A stretch of DNA of 64,000 nucleotides from JADJPO01 sp046330955. Lineage in GTDB: Bacteria > Actinomycetota > Actinomycetes > Actinomycetales > Kineosporiaceae. The stretch covers positions 45,648-109,647 of the forward strand of contig JAXLRT010000021.1 in NCBI GenBank assembly GCA_046330955.1, read 5' to 3'. The translations under genes and the position numbers were made by a program. The notes below the pieces were generated by a model. It was given only the letters and a program-made list of their open reading frames with translations. It was not told where the DNA came from and did no database searches. Positions within the stretch are counted from its first letter, which is position 1. Each line of letters opens with the position of its first letter. Below are positions 18,400-26,826 of the stretch, one piece after another.

Positions 18400-19250
18400 G
18401 CGGCGTCGTCACCACCACGATCCTTCGCAGCGCGCTGCGCCAGGCCCGGATCGAGCTGCGCGTGCAACTGACCTCGTGGACGGCGCTGGGCTGGGTGATG
18501 TTCCCCGCCATCGGGCTGATCGTGCTGTTCTTCCTGCGCGACCAGGAGGTGATGGACAGTCAGGTCAGCCTGGCCCAGATCGGCATCCCCGGGTTGCTGG
18601 CCATGAACCTGATCAGCAGCGGGGTGATGGGGGTCGCCGGCCAGTTGATGACCGAGCGCGACGATGGAACCCTGTTGCGCGCCAAGGCAATCCCCCACGG
18701 TATGCAGGCACACCTGTTGGCCAACGTCGTGGTCTTCACCGGCGGGTCGTTGATCCCGGTGGCGGCCCTGCTGGTGGCGGCCTCGCTGCTGGTGGACGGC
18801 GTCACCCCGACCAGCGCCGGCGCCTGGCTGCGGTTCGGGTGGGTCGCCGTCCTGGGGTTGTTCGCCACCCTGCCGATCGGCGCACTGGTGGGGGCGCTGA
18901 TCCGCAGCCCGGTGGTGCTGGGCATCTCGAGCCTGTTCCTGTACGGCGCCATGGCGATCTCCGGCGTCTTCTACCCGCTGTCGGCGCTGCCCGGGTGGCT
19001 GCAGTGGGTCGGTCAGTGCCTGCCCACGTACTGGCTCGGGATCGGACTGCGGTCGGCCCTGTTGCCACCCGAGGCCGTGGCGCTCGAGCTGGGGCAGTCC
19101 TGGCGGCTCGCGCCGATGGTGGTGATCCTCGGGGCCTGGGCGCTGGCCGGGCTGGTGTTCGCCCCCGGCGCGCTGCGACGGATGGCCCGGCGGCAGTCCG
19201 GCTCACAGGTGGCCGCCGCCCGTGACCGCATCATGTCTCGCGGATACTGA
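18396..19250 (+). CDS. ABC-2 type exporter permease
   Basis: 284 residues with six predicted membrane helices (for example WVMFPAIGLIVLFFL, VVFTGGSLIPVAALLVAASLLV, GISSLFLYGAMAISGVFYPLSALP). The block MTERDDGTLLRAKAIPHGM is typical of ABC-2/DrrB permeases. It forms the membrane part of the exporter with the upstream ATPase. Substrate unknown; such operons with a local regulator are often drug or lipid exporters. Confidence 0.88.
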   Translation: MSGVVTTTILRSALRQARIELRVQLTSWTALGWVMFPAIGLIVLFFLRDQEVMDSQVSLAQIGIPGLLAMNLISSGVMGVAGQLMTERDDGTLLRAKAIPHGMQAHLLANVVVFTGGSLIPVAALLVAASLLVDGVTPTSAGAWLRFGWVAVLGLFATLPIGALVGALIRSPVVLGISSLFLYGAMAISGVFYPLSALPGWLQWVGQCLPTYWLGIGLRSALLPPEAVALELGQSWRLAPMVVILGAWALAGLVFAPGALRRMARRQSGSQVAAARDRIMSRGY

Positions 19251-19255
19251 ACGCC

Positions 19256-19492
19256 GTGTCCGAACAGGTCCACAACCGGATCGCCATGTTGCGTGCCGAG
19301 CGCGGGGTCTCGCGGCGCGATCTGGCCACTGCCCTCGGCGTGCACTACCAGACCATCGGCTACCTGGAGCGGGGCGAGTACTCCCCCAGCCTGCACCTGG
19401 CGCTGCGGATCGCCGCATTCTTCGACGTGCCGGTCGAGGTGGTGTTCTCGACCGAGCCGTTCCCGTTGCTGGGCAGCGGTCGCGCGGGCTGA
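19256..19492 (+). CDS. Small XRE-family repressor
   Basis: 78 residues, essentially one helix-turn-helix: NRIAMLRAERGVSRRDLATALGVHYQTIGYLERGEYSPSLHLALRIAAFF. Length and sequence match the YgzD/YozG-like small XRE regulators often found beside ABC-2 transporters. GTG start, five bases after the permease stop, so it is the third gene of the operon and probably controls it through the palindrome at 17420-17435. Confidence 0.88.
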   Translation: MSEQVHNRIAMLRAERGVSRRDLATALGVHYQTIGYLERGEYSPSLHLALRIAAFFDVPVEVVFSTEPFPLLGSGRAG

Positions 19493-19504
19493 CGGTTGGG
19501 TTGC

Positions 19505-19540
19505 GCCGGGTTTGCCCTCGCTGTCGAGGGCAAACCCGGC
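19505..19540. terminator. Bidirectional terminator hairpin
   Basis: A perfect 16-bp inverted repeat (arms 19505-19520 and 19525-19540) with the loop CTGT. It lies exactly between the convergent XRE and vapC genes, so it can end transcription from both sides. No U-tract is needed in high-GC actinobacteria. Confidence 0.8.
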
Positions 19541-19541
19541 C

Positions 19542-19949
19542 CTACCTGGAGTGAGGCGAGGACCAGGTGACCAGCCGAACCGTGGTGAGCGCGGTCATCG
19601 CGCCGTCGACGGTGACCAGAGCAGCGCTCTCGTGCTGGGCCTGCGCCACCAGGATCCGGTCGAAGGGGTCTCGGTGTGGCCACGCCATGGACCCGGCGAG
19701 CAGTGCGTGCTCAGCCGTGACGGGCAGCTGGGTAGCGCCGATCTCATCGATCCGCCGCGCCCACGCACTCACCAGACCGGCGCCGTCCAACTTTCCCAGC
19801 CGGGTCTTGGTCGAGATCTCGAGAGCCGACGCCGCCGAGACGAGCAGGCGATTGGCGCGGTTGGCGAGGTCGGCGCGGATGTCGTCCGGGATGCGGACCG
19901 GGTCGGCGAGCAGCCAGAGCAGTACGTGGGTGTCGAGGAGAAACGTCAC
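19542..19949 (-). CDS. vapC: PIN-domain toxin (VapC-like)
   Basis: 135 residues. The PIN fold starts LLDTHVLLWLLADP with the first acidic residue of the nuclease site. SAASALEISTKTRLGKL supplies the conserved Glu, and HRDPFDRILVAQAQHESAALVTVDGAM supplies the two distal Asp residues. This subclass is paired with Phd/YefM antitoxins. VapC toxins cleave tRNA or rRNA. Its GTG overlaps the antitoxin stop by four bases (GTGA). Confidence 0.9.
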   Translation of the reverse strand: MTFLLDTHVLLWLLADPVRIPDDIRADLANRANRLLVSAASALEISTKTRLGKLDGAGLVSAWARRIDEIGATQLPVTAEHALLAGSMAWPHRDPFDRILVAQAQHESAALVTVDGAMTALTTVRLVTWSSPHSR

Positions 19950-20167
19950 TCCCAGACCGCCAGCTCGCTCTCGGGCAGGGGTGCGTCGAAGTTGTCAGGA
20001 ACGCTCAGGTGCATGACGCCGAAGGTACGGCTCGGCACGGACTGCGCCGGCACCAGCTGGGCCACCGCCCGCCCGGCCCGAGCGATGGTGATCGTCTCGC
20101 CGGCTTCCACCGCGGCCAGCAGCTTGGAAAGGTTGGTCTTGGCATCCTGCACATTGACGGTTCGCAT
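19946..20167 (-). CDS. Phd/YefM-family antitoxin
   Basis: 73 residues. VNVQDAKTNLSKLLAAVEAGETITIARAGRAVAQLVP is the DNA-binding Phd fold; the C-terminal part (PDNFDAPLPESELAVWE) is the toxin-binding tail. It would neutralise the PIN toxin and repress the shared promoter. The start is placed at ATG 20167, six bases after the -10. Confidence 0.9.
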   Translation of the reverse strand: MRTVNVQDAKTNLSKLLAAVEAGETITIARAGRAVAQLVPAQSVPSRTFGVMHLSVPDNFDAPLPESELAVWE

Positions 20168-20173
20168 GAACTC

Positions 20174-20202
20174 AGTCTGAATGGTCTGGTCAGCCTGGTC
20201 AA
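20174..20202 (-). promoter_or_regulatory. Toxin-antitoxin promoter
   Basis: Read on the minus strand: TTGACC (20202-20197), a 17-bp spacer, then CAGACT (20179-20174), six bases before the antitoxin ATG. The spacer holds a second GACCAG copy, making a short direct repeat that the antitoxin could bind. Confidence 0.6.
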
Positions 20203-20225
20203 CCTGGTGCCGAGGCGAGTGGGGA

Positions 20226-20684
20226 TCAGTCGAGGGTGCGGGTCATGAAGGTGCTCAGCGGGTCGGGGCGGTAGGAGCCGAACGGCGCACACTCGACGAA
20301 GCCGTGGCGGGCGTAGAGGGCGCGGGCCGGGGCGAAGAACTCCTCCGAGCCGGTCTCGAGGCTCACCCGGGTGAACCCCTGGGCGCGGGCGTGGTCGAGG
20401 ATGTGGGCCACCAGGGCGCTGGCGATGCCGCGGCGGGTGTGGCTGCGCGCCGTCCGCATCGACTTGAGCTCGGCGTGGTGGGCATCGAGTGGCTTGAGTG
20501 CCCCGCAGCCGACGAGCCGGCCGTCGTCGTAGACCGACCAGACCGTGGCGCCGCCGGTGCGCAGGTCGTCCAGGTCGAGGGTGTGGGTGCTCTCGGGCGG
20601 CGTGATCGAGCGCAACTCGGCGGTGTGCTCGGCCAGGAACGCCGCGATCTCGGGGCCGGTCAACGGGTCGACGAGGATCTCCAC
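20226..20684 (-). CDS. GNAT N-acetyltransferase
   Basis: 152 residues. WSVYDDGRLVGCGALKPLDAHHAELKSMRTARSHTRRGIASALVAHI contains strand 4 and the acetyl-CoA loop RRGIAS; FAPARALYARHGFVECAPFGSY is motif B. It resembles the PhnO/YafP-type group. TACCCT lies eight bases before the GTG start. Acceptor substrate unknown. Confidence 0.88.
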   Translation of the reverse strand: MEILVDPLTGPEIAAFLAEHTAELRSITPPESTHTLDLDDLRTGGATVWSVYDDGRLVGCGALKPLDAHHAELKSMRTARSHTRRGIASALVAHILDHARAQGFTRVSLETGSEEFFAPARALYARHGFVECAPFGSYRPDPLSTFMTRTLD

Positions 20685-20720
20685 GACCGCCCAGGGTAGA
20701 GGCCCGGACTCGCGGCCGGT

Positions 20721-22337
20721 TCAGTACAGCCGTAGCCGCGTGGCCTGGTCGGGCGGCGCCAGGTGCACCTGGGGGTTGCCGGCACCGGTCAGATCGGTGG
20801 TACTGAAGCGCACGAACATCCCCGACTGCACCGCGCGCAGGGTGAGGTAGCCACTGAGTTTGAACGGGCTCTCCACGTCCTGCGGGGTGATCACGAAGAC
20901 GTTGCCGTCCGAGGGGGTGAATCGGAAGGCGTACACGTTCGGGTTACCGCCGGCGGTGAGGATCTGGGTGCTGGCGTGCAGGAAGGTGCCGAACTTCTCG
21001 TTGACCAGCTCGGACCCGGTGGCCAGTCCGCGGATGAACCACCGGTCGGATCGCGAGCTGGTCAGGGCGTGGTGGTAGACCTCCTGGTGCTGGCCGATGG
21101 TCTCGCTCTGGCTGGCATGAGCGCATTGCAGGCTGCCGCGCTCGAGCAACGCCATCGCCCGATCCGAGGGGATGTCGGTGAGCAACAGGCCACCCGAGCG
21201 GATCAGCCTGACCTGGTCGCGGACCGTCTCGATCTCGCTCGCCGGCACGGTGGCGCCCGCGGTCGCCAGCGCGGCCTCCAGCCGGGCGATGTACGGCAGC
21301 ACCACGGTCTCGATCGAATCGCGCGAGAACACGGTGTGCAGCAGGTCGGTGATCTGAGCCCGGACGCCGGCCAGCAGCGTCGGGTCCTGCCGCACCAACC
21401 GGGCGAGCACGCAGTCGTCGTCCAGGTTGAAGGCCGTCGTGGGTTGCAGGATCTGATCCAGACCCCAGGGGATGAACTTCAGGTGCACGTGCGCGACGTC
21501 CGGGTTGGGGATCGGGACGACGTCGTTGTAGACGTAGGCGTTGTTGGCGTTGCCGGTGTAGCCGTCCCAGTGCTTCAGCAACGTCTCCATGGCGTAGAAC
21601 CGTTGGAAACTCGGCAGGTAGACCACCTCGGCGGCCGCGGCCGGTCCGGCGGCGATGCGCTGGGCGGCGAGCAGCAGGTCCGAGCCGTCCTCGACGTCCG
21701 AGAAACCCTGGTGGGTGAGGCGCCCGGCGGTGACCATGGCCTCGGTCAGGTCCTCACCGGCCTCGATCTCGTAGAGATTGCCCTCGTCGTTGCCGAAGGT
21801 GTTCTGGATGTGCCGCTTGCGCACCGGTTCGCAGTTGACGTAGGCGCCCTGCTCCTCACCGTTGACGATCACCCGGGCGATGTTGCAGCGCGAGTAGGGC
21901 ATGCCGGCCACCCGGAACAGTTCGTAGCCCAGCGGCTGCCGGATGTAGGAGGCGTCCTGGACGCTGTTGTGCAACGTGACGTACTGGGTGCCGATCAGTG
22001 CCTCGATGGCGTCCTCGTGGTCGGTGAACCGTGAGAAGTTCAGCCGCAGTGAGGGTTTGGTCTTGCTGAACGAGCCACAGAACGACTTCTTCGAGATGCC
22101 GACGTCGGTGAAGGTGTGCGGTCCGCCGGCCGGGAAGGCGGTGCCCGAGAGCTCGACCGAGGTGGCGTGGAACCAGTCGAACCGCTCGCCGGTGAACGCG
22201 AAGTTGCAGAAGCCACCGCGTGGTTCGGCGTCCTTCAACGCGGCCCAATCGGCGGGCGCCATGGTGATCCGCACGGTGAGGACGTTGTCGACGGCGTAGA
22301 AGGCGTTGCACAGGTCCTGGGGCGTCATGACCTTCAC
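20721..22337 (-). CDS. CotH-kinase family protein
   Basis: 538 residues. VLTVRITMAPADWAAL opens the CotH fold. FCGSFSKTKPSLRLNFSRF and ARVIVNGEEQGAYVNCEPVRKRHI are the ATP-binding core blocks; HLKFIPWGLDQILQ holds the conserved Trp-Gly-Asp-Gln. CotH proteins are atypical kinases that phosphorylate spore-coat proteins in Bacillus; other bacterial members are often linked to cell-surface proteins. No signal peptide is visible. GTG 22337 and ATG 22328 are alternative starts. The role here is unknown. Confidence 0.85.
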   Translation of the reverse strand: MKVMTPQDLCNAFYAVDNVLTVRITMAPADWAALKDAEPRGGFCNFAFTGERFDWFHATSVELSGTAFPAGGPHTFTDVGISKKSFCGSFSKTKPSLRLNFSRFTDHEDAIEALIGTQYVTLHNSVQDASYIRQPLGYELFRVAGMPYSRCNIARVIVNGEEQGAYVNCEPVRKRHIQNTFGNDEGNLYEIEAGEDLTEAMVTAGRLTHQGFSDVEDGSDLLLAAQRIAAGPAAAAEVVYLPSFQRFYAMETLLKHWDGYTGNANNAYVYNDVVPIPNPDVAHVHLKFIPWGLDQILQPTTAFNLDDDCVLARLVRQDPTLLAGVRAQITDLLHTVFSRDSIETVVLPYIARLEAALATAGATVPASEIETVRDQVRLIRSGGLLLTDIPSDRAMALLERGSLQCAHASQSETIGQHQEVYHHALTSSRSDRWFIRGLATGSELVNEKFGTFLHASTQILTAGGNPNVYAFRFTPSDGNVFVITPQDVESPFKLSGYLTLRAVQSGMFVRFSTTDLTGAGNPQVHLAPPDQATRLRLY

Positions 22338-22599
22338 AGAGGCAGGTCATGGTCATTCTGATACCGGGCCCCACCACGTGCCGCTCGAAGATCACCGTCA
22401 GATCGCGGCCCGCACCGGACCGAGCGGAGTAACCTGCGCTCAATCGATGATCATGGACGGCGCGGCGGCGGCCCACCGCGGGCGCCCGCGGGCCGGCGAG
22501 CCCGTCCCCCGCTACATTCGTGGCGGGGACGACGCCCGACGCCGTGGTGAACGGTCCGAGGGGTCCCGACCCGCACGGTCCCCGACTCTGGAGCTGCGC
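22338..22599. promoter_or_regulatory. Intergenic region between divergent genes
   Basis: About 260 bp between the CotH gene and the small membrane protein. No hairpin, RNA or repeat was recognised. An ATG at 22450 is in frame with the downstream gene and would add 50 Arg/Gly-rich residues. Confidence 0.4.
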
Positions 22600-22974
22600 A
22601 TGAACGAGGTGGGACCCCGGGCCGCGGGTAGGTTCACCCACCTCGCCGCGATCTACCGGCGGCATCCCTGGCTGGTCAGTGCCATCGCCGTGACGTCGCT
22701 GATCGCCGTCCTGTTCGCCGTCAGGCTCACCGCGGGGGCCGTCTACTGGGCGCATCACCAGCAGGAGACCATCCAGCCGTGGATGACCGCCGGCTATGTC
22801 GGCCGCAGTTGGGGGGTCGATCCGAGAGCACTCGACGAGGCCGCCGGACTACCCCAGCCCACCGACCACCACCGGCTGACCCTGCAGGAGATCGCCAACC
22901 AGCGTCACGTCCCCGTGGACACGGTCATCACGCAGGTCGAGACCGCGCTCACCACCCTGAAGACCACGAAATGA
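22600..22974 (+). CDS. Small membrane-anchored protein paired with DedA
   Basis: 124 residues. One membrane helix (WLVSAIAVTSLIAVLFAVRLTAGAVYW, about 22-48) is followed by a soluble domain (MTAGYVGRSWGVDPRALDEAAGLP and LTLQEIANQRHVPVDTVITQVETAL) that looks like a small helical module. Genes of this form are often seen directly before a DedA gene in other bacteria, from memory of the family context. The start at 22600 gives a normal N-terminus; longer versions add low-complexity sequence. It overlaps the next gene by ATGA. Confidence 0.65.
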   Translation: MNEVGPRAAGRFTHLAAIYRRHPWLVSAIAVTSLIAVLFAVRLTAGAVYWAHHQQETIQPWMTAGYVGRSWGVDPRALDEAAGLPQPTDHHRLTLQEIANQRHVPVDTVITQVETALTTLKTTK

Positions 22975-23567
22975 CCGACTGGCTGCTGGCGCTGGTACCC
23001 GTCTACGGCGCGTGGCTGCTGGCCGGGGTCACGTTCCTGTCTGCCCTCGCCCTGCCGGTGCCGTGCTCCGTCCTCATGATCACTGCCGGAGGGTTCGCGG
23101 CCGCCGGTGAGCTCTCGCTCGCCGCCGCAGCAGTGGCGGCGTTGACGGGCGCCATCGCCGGCGACCAGACCGGCTACCTGCTGGCCCGCCGCGGGGGTGG
23201 TGCGCTCACCCAGCGGCTGGTCTCGCGCGCGGCCCCCCTGGCCCGGGCCAGGGACCTGCTCGAGCAGCGCGGCGGTTTCGCGGTCTTCCTGTCGCGCTGG
23301 CTGGTCTCGGCCCTCGGGCCGTACGTCAACTTCGCCGCGGGGGCCGCCCACCAGCCGTGGCTCGTGTTCACCCTGTGGGGCGCGTTCGGCGAACTGGTGT
23401 GGGTCTGCCTCTACCTCGGGGTCGGCTACTACTTCGCCGGCAACCTGCAGGCCGCCTCGTCGATGGCGGTCGAGCTGCTCGGCTTCCTGGCCGCCGGCAC
23501 GCTGGCCGCCGGGTTGGCGTGGTGGCTGATCCACACCGTGCGCGCCGAGCAGCGGGCCGAGGTGTGA
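22971..23567 (+). CDS. DedA family membrane protein
   Basis: 198 residues. The SNARE-associated (DedA) domain shows FLSALALPVPCSVLMITAGGFAAAG, then AIAGDQTGYLLARRGG, and the conserved GGFAVFLSRWLVSALGPYVNFAAGA with the functional Arg. DedA proteins help keep membrane potential and recycle lipid carriers such as undecaprenyl phosphate. Translationally coupled to the preceding small membrane protein. Confidence 0.9.
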   Translation: MTDWLLALVPVYGAWLLAGVTFLSALALPVPCSVLMITAGGFAAAGELSLAAAAVAALTGAIAGDQTGYLLARRGGGALTQRLVSRAAPLARARDLLEQRGGFAVFLSRWLVSALGPYVNFAAGAAHQPWLVFTLWGAFGELVWVCLYLGVGYYFAGNLQAASSMAVELLGFLAAGTLAAGLAWWLIHTVRAEQRAEV

Positions 23568-23587
23568 TTCGGCGACACGGCGCCGAA
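23568..23587. terminator. Short hairpin after dedA
   Basis: TTCGGCG, six bases, CGCCGAA: a perfect 7-bp stem starting directly after the dedA stop codon. It lies between convergent genes. Confidence 0.6.
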
Positions 23588-23589
23588 CG

Positions 23590-24355
23590 TCACGACGCGT
23601 GACCCCACAACAGCTGCACCGGAAGGCTGATCACACGATCGCCCTGGGGAAGGATGCGCTCGCCGAGGTGCACCAGAACCCCGCGGGCGAATCGATCACC
23701 CAGTCGATCGCGCAGCGCCGCCGGGCCACGAAGATCCTCCGGGCGCACACTCGTCGCGGCCTTGACCTCGAGGGCGATGATCCGACCGTCGTCCAGCTCG
23801 AGCACCAGGTCGACCTCCAGGCCGTTGCGGTCGCGGTAGTGCGTCAGCCGATACCCGGTGTTGCTCCACCCCTGCTGGCGCAACAGTTCTGACGCCACGA
23901 AGCCCTCGAGCTGAGCGCCGAGATGTTCCCCGCTGGTCATCGGGACCAGTCCGGCAGCGGTCAGGCCGGCCAGACGCATCGCGAGACCTGAATCCACCAC
24001 CACGGCCTTGGGACGACCGATCTCGCGGCGGGTGAGGTTCGGCGTCCAGGGCTCGATCATCGCCACGAGAAACAGGGTGCGCAGCGCATCGACGTAGTTG
24101 ATGATCGACGCCGCTGGGATGCCTGCCTGCACCGCGAGCCGAGCACGGACGTACTCACCGGCCTATTTGGCGGCGAGCAGGCGAAGCAACGATCGAAGGC
24201 GTTCAGGGTGCGGCGTGCCCAGCACCTCGACGGCATCCCGCTGCACGATACGCCGCAGGTAACTGTCGAACCAGGCTCCGGGGCCAACGCCGCCGGCACC
24301 CCGTACACATCGGCGAACTCCAGGTCATCAGCGTCCACTGACTCGCGACAGCCCA
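23590..24355 (-). pseudogene. Decayed DUF4143 ATPase
   Basis: The C-terminal part is open for 180 codons and carries PAASIINYVDALRTLFLVAMIEPWTPN and DRNGLEVDLVLELDDGRIIALEVKAATS, the DUF4143 nuclease-like end of AAA ATPases. Directly upstream in the same frame lies a TAG at 24163-24165, and before it WFDSYLRRIVQRDAVEVLGT, the conserved middle of the same family. Further upstream the frame no longer fits, and no Walker A region exists before the S4 gene. Thus the ATPase half is lost and the rest has a nonsense mutation. Confidence 0.75.
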
Positions 24356-24358
24356 GCG

Positions 24359-24574
24359 TCACGCCGAGCAGTGGATCACCCGCAGCTCGCGGCCCCGCAC
24401 GGCGACCACGTCGCCCGGCACGAGCTGGCGACCCCGCCGATCCTCGGGCTCGTCGTTCACCAGGACGACCTCGTCGGCCAGCAGGTCCTTGACCTCGGCC
24501 CCGGCCTGCACCACGTCCGCCAGCTTCAGGAACTGGCCCAGCCGGATCGTGTCCCCGGCGATCTGCACGTCCAT
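24359..24574 (-). CDS. S4-domain RNA-binding protein
   Basis: 71 residues, one S4 domain: IRLGQFLKLADVVQAGAEVKDLLADEVVLVNDEPEDRRGRQL then VPGDVVAVRGRELRVI. This matches the YaaA/RlbA-type small S4 proteins that bind structured RNA, often near recF or ribosome-linked genes. Start ATG 24574 gives the family's usual length. Antisense frame extends upstream over msrB and is not coding. Confidence 0.85.
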   Translation of the reverse strand: MDVQIAGDTIRLGQFLKLADVVQAGAEVKDLLADEVVLVNDEPEDRRGRQLVPGDVVAVRGRELRVIHCSA

Positions 24575-24653
24575 CACGCCGTCATCATCGCGTGACCCGG
24601 CGGCAGCCGGCGCGGGGCGGAACAAGCGCGGCGCCGTCCGAGTTTGACCGGGT

Positions 24654-25151
24654 GTGAGCGAGCCGACCCCCACCCAGAGCCCGAGCACCCCGACCCCGAC
24701 CGACCAGCCCCTGACCTGGCCCGGCGTGCTGCGCCTGGCCCGCGAGGGCAACCCGACCCCACCCCGACGTGATGAGCGCACGCCCCAGCAGTGGCGTGAG
24801 GTGCTCAGCCGGGAGCAGTACCGCGTGGCCCGATCCGCCGGCACCGAGATGCCGTTCAGCTCGGACATGTGCTCCCTGTTCACCCCCGGTCGCTACCAGT
24901 GCGTGTGTTGCGGCACCGAGTTGTTCGACTCGAGCACCAAGTTCGAGAGCGGCACCGGCTGGCCCAGCTTCACCCAGGCAGTCGCCCCGAACGTCGTGGC
25001 CTACAACCTCGACACCAGCCACGGCATGCAGCGGGTCGAGACCATCTGCAACGTGTGTGATGCCCACCTCGGCCACGTCTTCCCCGATGGTCCCGAACCG
25101 TCGGGCCTGCGGTACTGCATCAACGCCGTCTCGCTGCAGAAGGTGCACTGA
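24654..25151 (+). CDS. msrB: Peptide-methionine (R)-S-oxide reductase
   Basis: 165 residues. After a Pro/Thr-rich N-terminus come two zinc-binding CxxC motifs (YQCVCCGTELF and TICNVCDAHLGH), the conserved FESGTGWPSF, and the catalytic Cys in GLRYCINAVSL. It reduces methionine-R-sulfoxide in proteins. GTG start, six bases from the end of msrB to the next gene, which encodes SelO, so the two are probably co-transcribed. Confidence 0.93.
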   Translation: MSEPTPTQSPSTPTPTDQPLTWPGVLRLAREGNPTPPRRDERTPQQWREVLSREQYRVARSAGTEMPFSSDMCSLFTPGRYQCVCCGTELFDSSTKFESGTGWPSFTQAVAPNVVAYNLDTSHGMQRVETICNVCDAHLGHVFPDGPEPSGLRYCINAVSLQKVH

Positions 25152-25157
25152 GCCGGC

Positions 25158-26708
25158 GTGACGCAGACCGCGGCGGCACCGGTTCCGGGCAGCACCCCGC
25201 TGCTCGACAACAGTTACGCCCGTGAGCTGGACGGCGCGTACGTCGCGTGGGCGCCCACCGCGCCCCCGCAACCACGCGCCGTCCGGCTGAACCATGCCCT
25301 GGCGGCCGAACTCGGGCTGCCCGACGGCTGGATCGACTCCCCCGAGGCGCTCGCGGTGCTCAGCGGATCGACCGTGCCGGACGGCGCCCAGCCGATCGCC
25401 CAGGCCTACTCCGGTCACCAGTTCGGCAGCTTCAGCCCGCTGCTCGGCGACGGCCGCGCCGTGCTGCTGGGCGAGCTGGACGACGTCCACGGGGTGCGCC
25501 GCGACCTGGCCTTCAAGGGTTCGGGCCGTACTCCGTTCTCGCGTGGCGGCGACGGCAAGGCCGCCCTGGGTCCGGTGTTGCGCGAGTACCTGATGGGCGA
25601 GGCGATGCACGCCCTGGGCATCCCGACCACCCGGGTGCTCGCCGCGATCGCCACCGGCGAGCAGGTGCGGCGCGAGCGCGTGCTGCCGGGCGCCGTCCTG
25701 ACCCGGGTGGCCGCCTCGCACCTGCGGGTGGGCACCTTCGAGTTCGCCGCCCGGCGCGACCGCGACCTGCTGCGGCGGCTGGCCGAGTACGCGATCGCGC
25801 GGCACTACCCCGAGCTCGCCACCATCGAGCCGGACGCCGAGCGCTACCTCGCGCTGTTGCGTGCCGTCATCGACCGGCAGACCGCGCTGATCGCCCGCTG
25901 GATGGGCGTCGGGTTCATCCACGGCGTGATGAACACCGACAACATGACGATCTCCGGCGAGACCATCGACTTCGGCCCGTGCGCCTTCGTCGAGGCCTAC
26001 GACCCCCGGACGGCGTTCAGCTCGATCGACCACGGCGGCCGCTACGCCCTCGGCAACCAGCCCGCGATCGCCGGCTGGAACCTGACCCGGTTCGCCGAGA
26101 CCCTCGGCCCGCTGATCGGCGACGATCGTGACGTGGTGGTGCCACAGCTGCTCGCGGCCCTCGAGGACGTCGACACCCGCTACGCCCACCACTGGACCGC
26201 CGTGCTGCGGGCCAAGCTCGGCCTCACTGCCGCGGACACCGACCCCGACACCGGGGATGCCGCCGCGGATCGAGCCCTCGGCGAGGACTACCTCGAGCTG
26301 CTGCGCCGGTACGAGGTCGACTTCACCCTCGGCTGGCGCGGCCTGGTCGACCTCGCCGCCGCGGACGACGACCGGCGGCTGCGCGACCGGTTCGGGCCGG
26401 ACGGCGCGACGGCGCTGGCCGAGTGGCTCGGACGCTGGCGTGATCGGTTGCAGCGCAACGGGTCCGGTGACACCCGAGGCGCGGTGGATCTGGATGCCAT
26501 GCGCCGCGCGAACCCGATCTACATCCCCCGCAATCACCGGGTCGAGGCGGCACTGGAGGCCGCGGTCGAGCACGACGATCTCGCCCCGTTCGAGCGGCTG
26601 CTGGCCGTGCTCGCCGACCCGTTCACCGAACGCCCGGACGACGCCGAGTTCGCCGAACCCGCCCCGACCGACGTCACCGCGACCTACCGGACGTTCTGCG
26701 GCACCTGA
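25158..26708 (+). CDS. selO: SelO/YdiU protein adenylyltransferase
   Basis: 516 residues. Pseudokinase-fold motifs: AYSGHQFGSFSPLLGDGRA, then KGSGRTPFSRGGDGKAALG with the nucleotide-binding Lys, HGVMNTDNMTISGETIDFGP with the metal-binding Asn and Asp. The C-terminus is TYRTFCGT, with a Cys near the end where some homologues have selenocysteine. SelO transfers AMP to Ser/Thr/Tyr of proteins such as those in redox control. Position right after msrB supports an oxidative-stress role. The closing palindrome at 26711-26739 probably ends transcription. Confidence 0.93.
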   Translation: MTQTAAAPVPGSTPLLDNSYARELDGAYVAWAPTAPPQPRAVRLNHALAAELGLPDGWIDSPEALAVLSGSTVPDGAQPIAQAYSGHQFGSFSPLLGDGRAVLLGELDDVHGVRRDLAFKGSGRTPFSRGGDGKAALGPVLREYLMGEAMHALGIPTTRVLAAIATGEQVRRERVLPGAVLTRVAASHLRVGTFEFAARRDRDLLRRLAEYAIARHYPELATIEPDAERYLALLRAVIDRQTALIARWMGVGFIHGVMNTDNMTISGETIDFGPCAFVEAYDPRTAFSSIDHGGRYALGNQPAIAGWNLTRFAETLGPLIGDDRDVVVPQLLAALEDVDTRYAHHWTAVLRAKLGLTAADTDPDTGDAAADRALGEDYLELLRRYEVDFTLGWRGLVDLAAADDDRRLRDRFGPDGATALAEWLGRWRDRLQRNGSGDTRGAVDLDAMRRANPIYIPRNHRVEAALEAAVEHDDLAPFERLLAVLADPFTERPDDAEFAEPAPTDVTATYRTFCGT

Positions 26709-26710
26709 GG

Positions 26711-26739
26711 GATGAGCGCAATGTCACGTTGCGCTCATC
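26711..26739. repeat. Palindrome, family A, probable terminator
   Basis: GATGAGCGCAA / TTGCGCTCATC, an 11-bp perfect stem with seven-base loop TGTCACG, starting just after the selO stop. The core GCGCAATGTCACGTTGC recurs at 38142-38158, so this is a dispersed repeat as well as a possible terminator. Confidence 0.75.
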
Positions 26740-26755
26740 AGCCCCTGATCTCGGC

Positions 26756-26826
26756 CCATGATCACCGTCTCGTCGCAGAATGCTCCGGCTGAGCGGTGGT
26801 GAACTGCGATCCAACGGTGATCATGG
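26756..26826. repeat. Inverted repeat with 45-nt loop
   Basis: CCATGATCACCGT (26756-26768) is exactly inverted at 26814-26826. The right arm overlaps the stop codon region of the YjbR gene. Together with the preceding hairpin it fills the gap between convergent genes. Confidence 0.65.
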
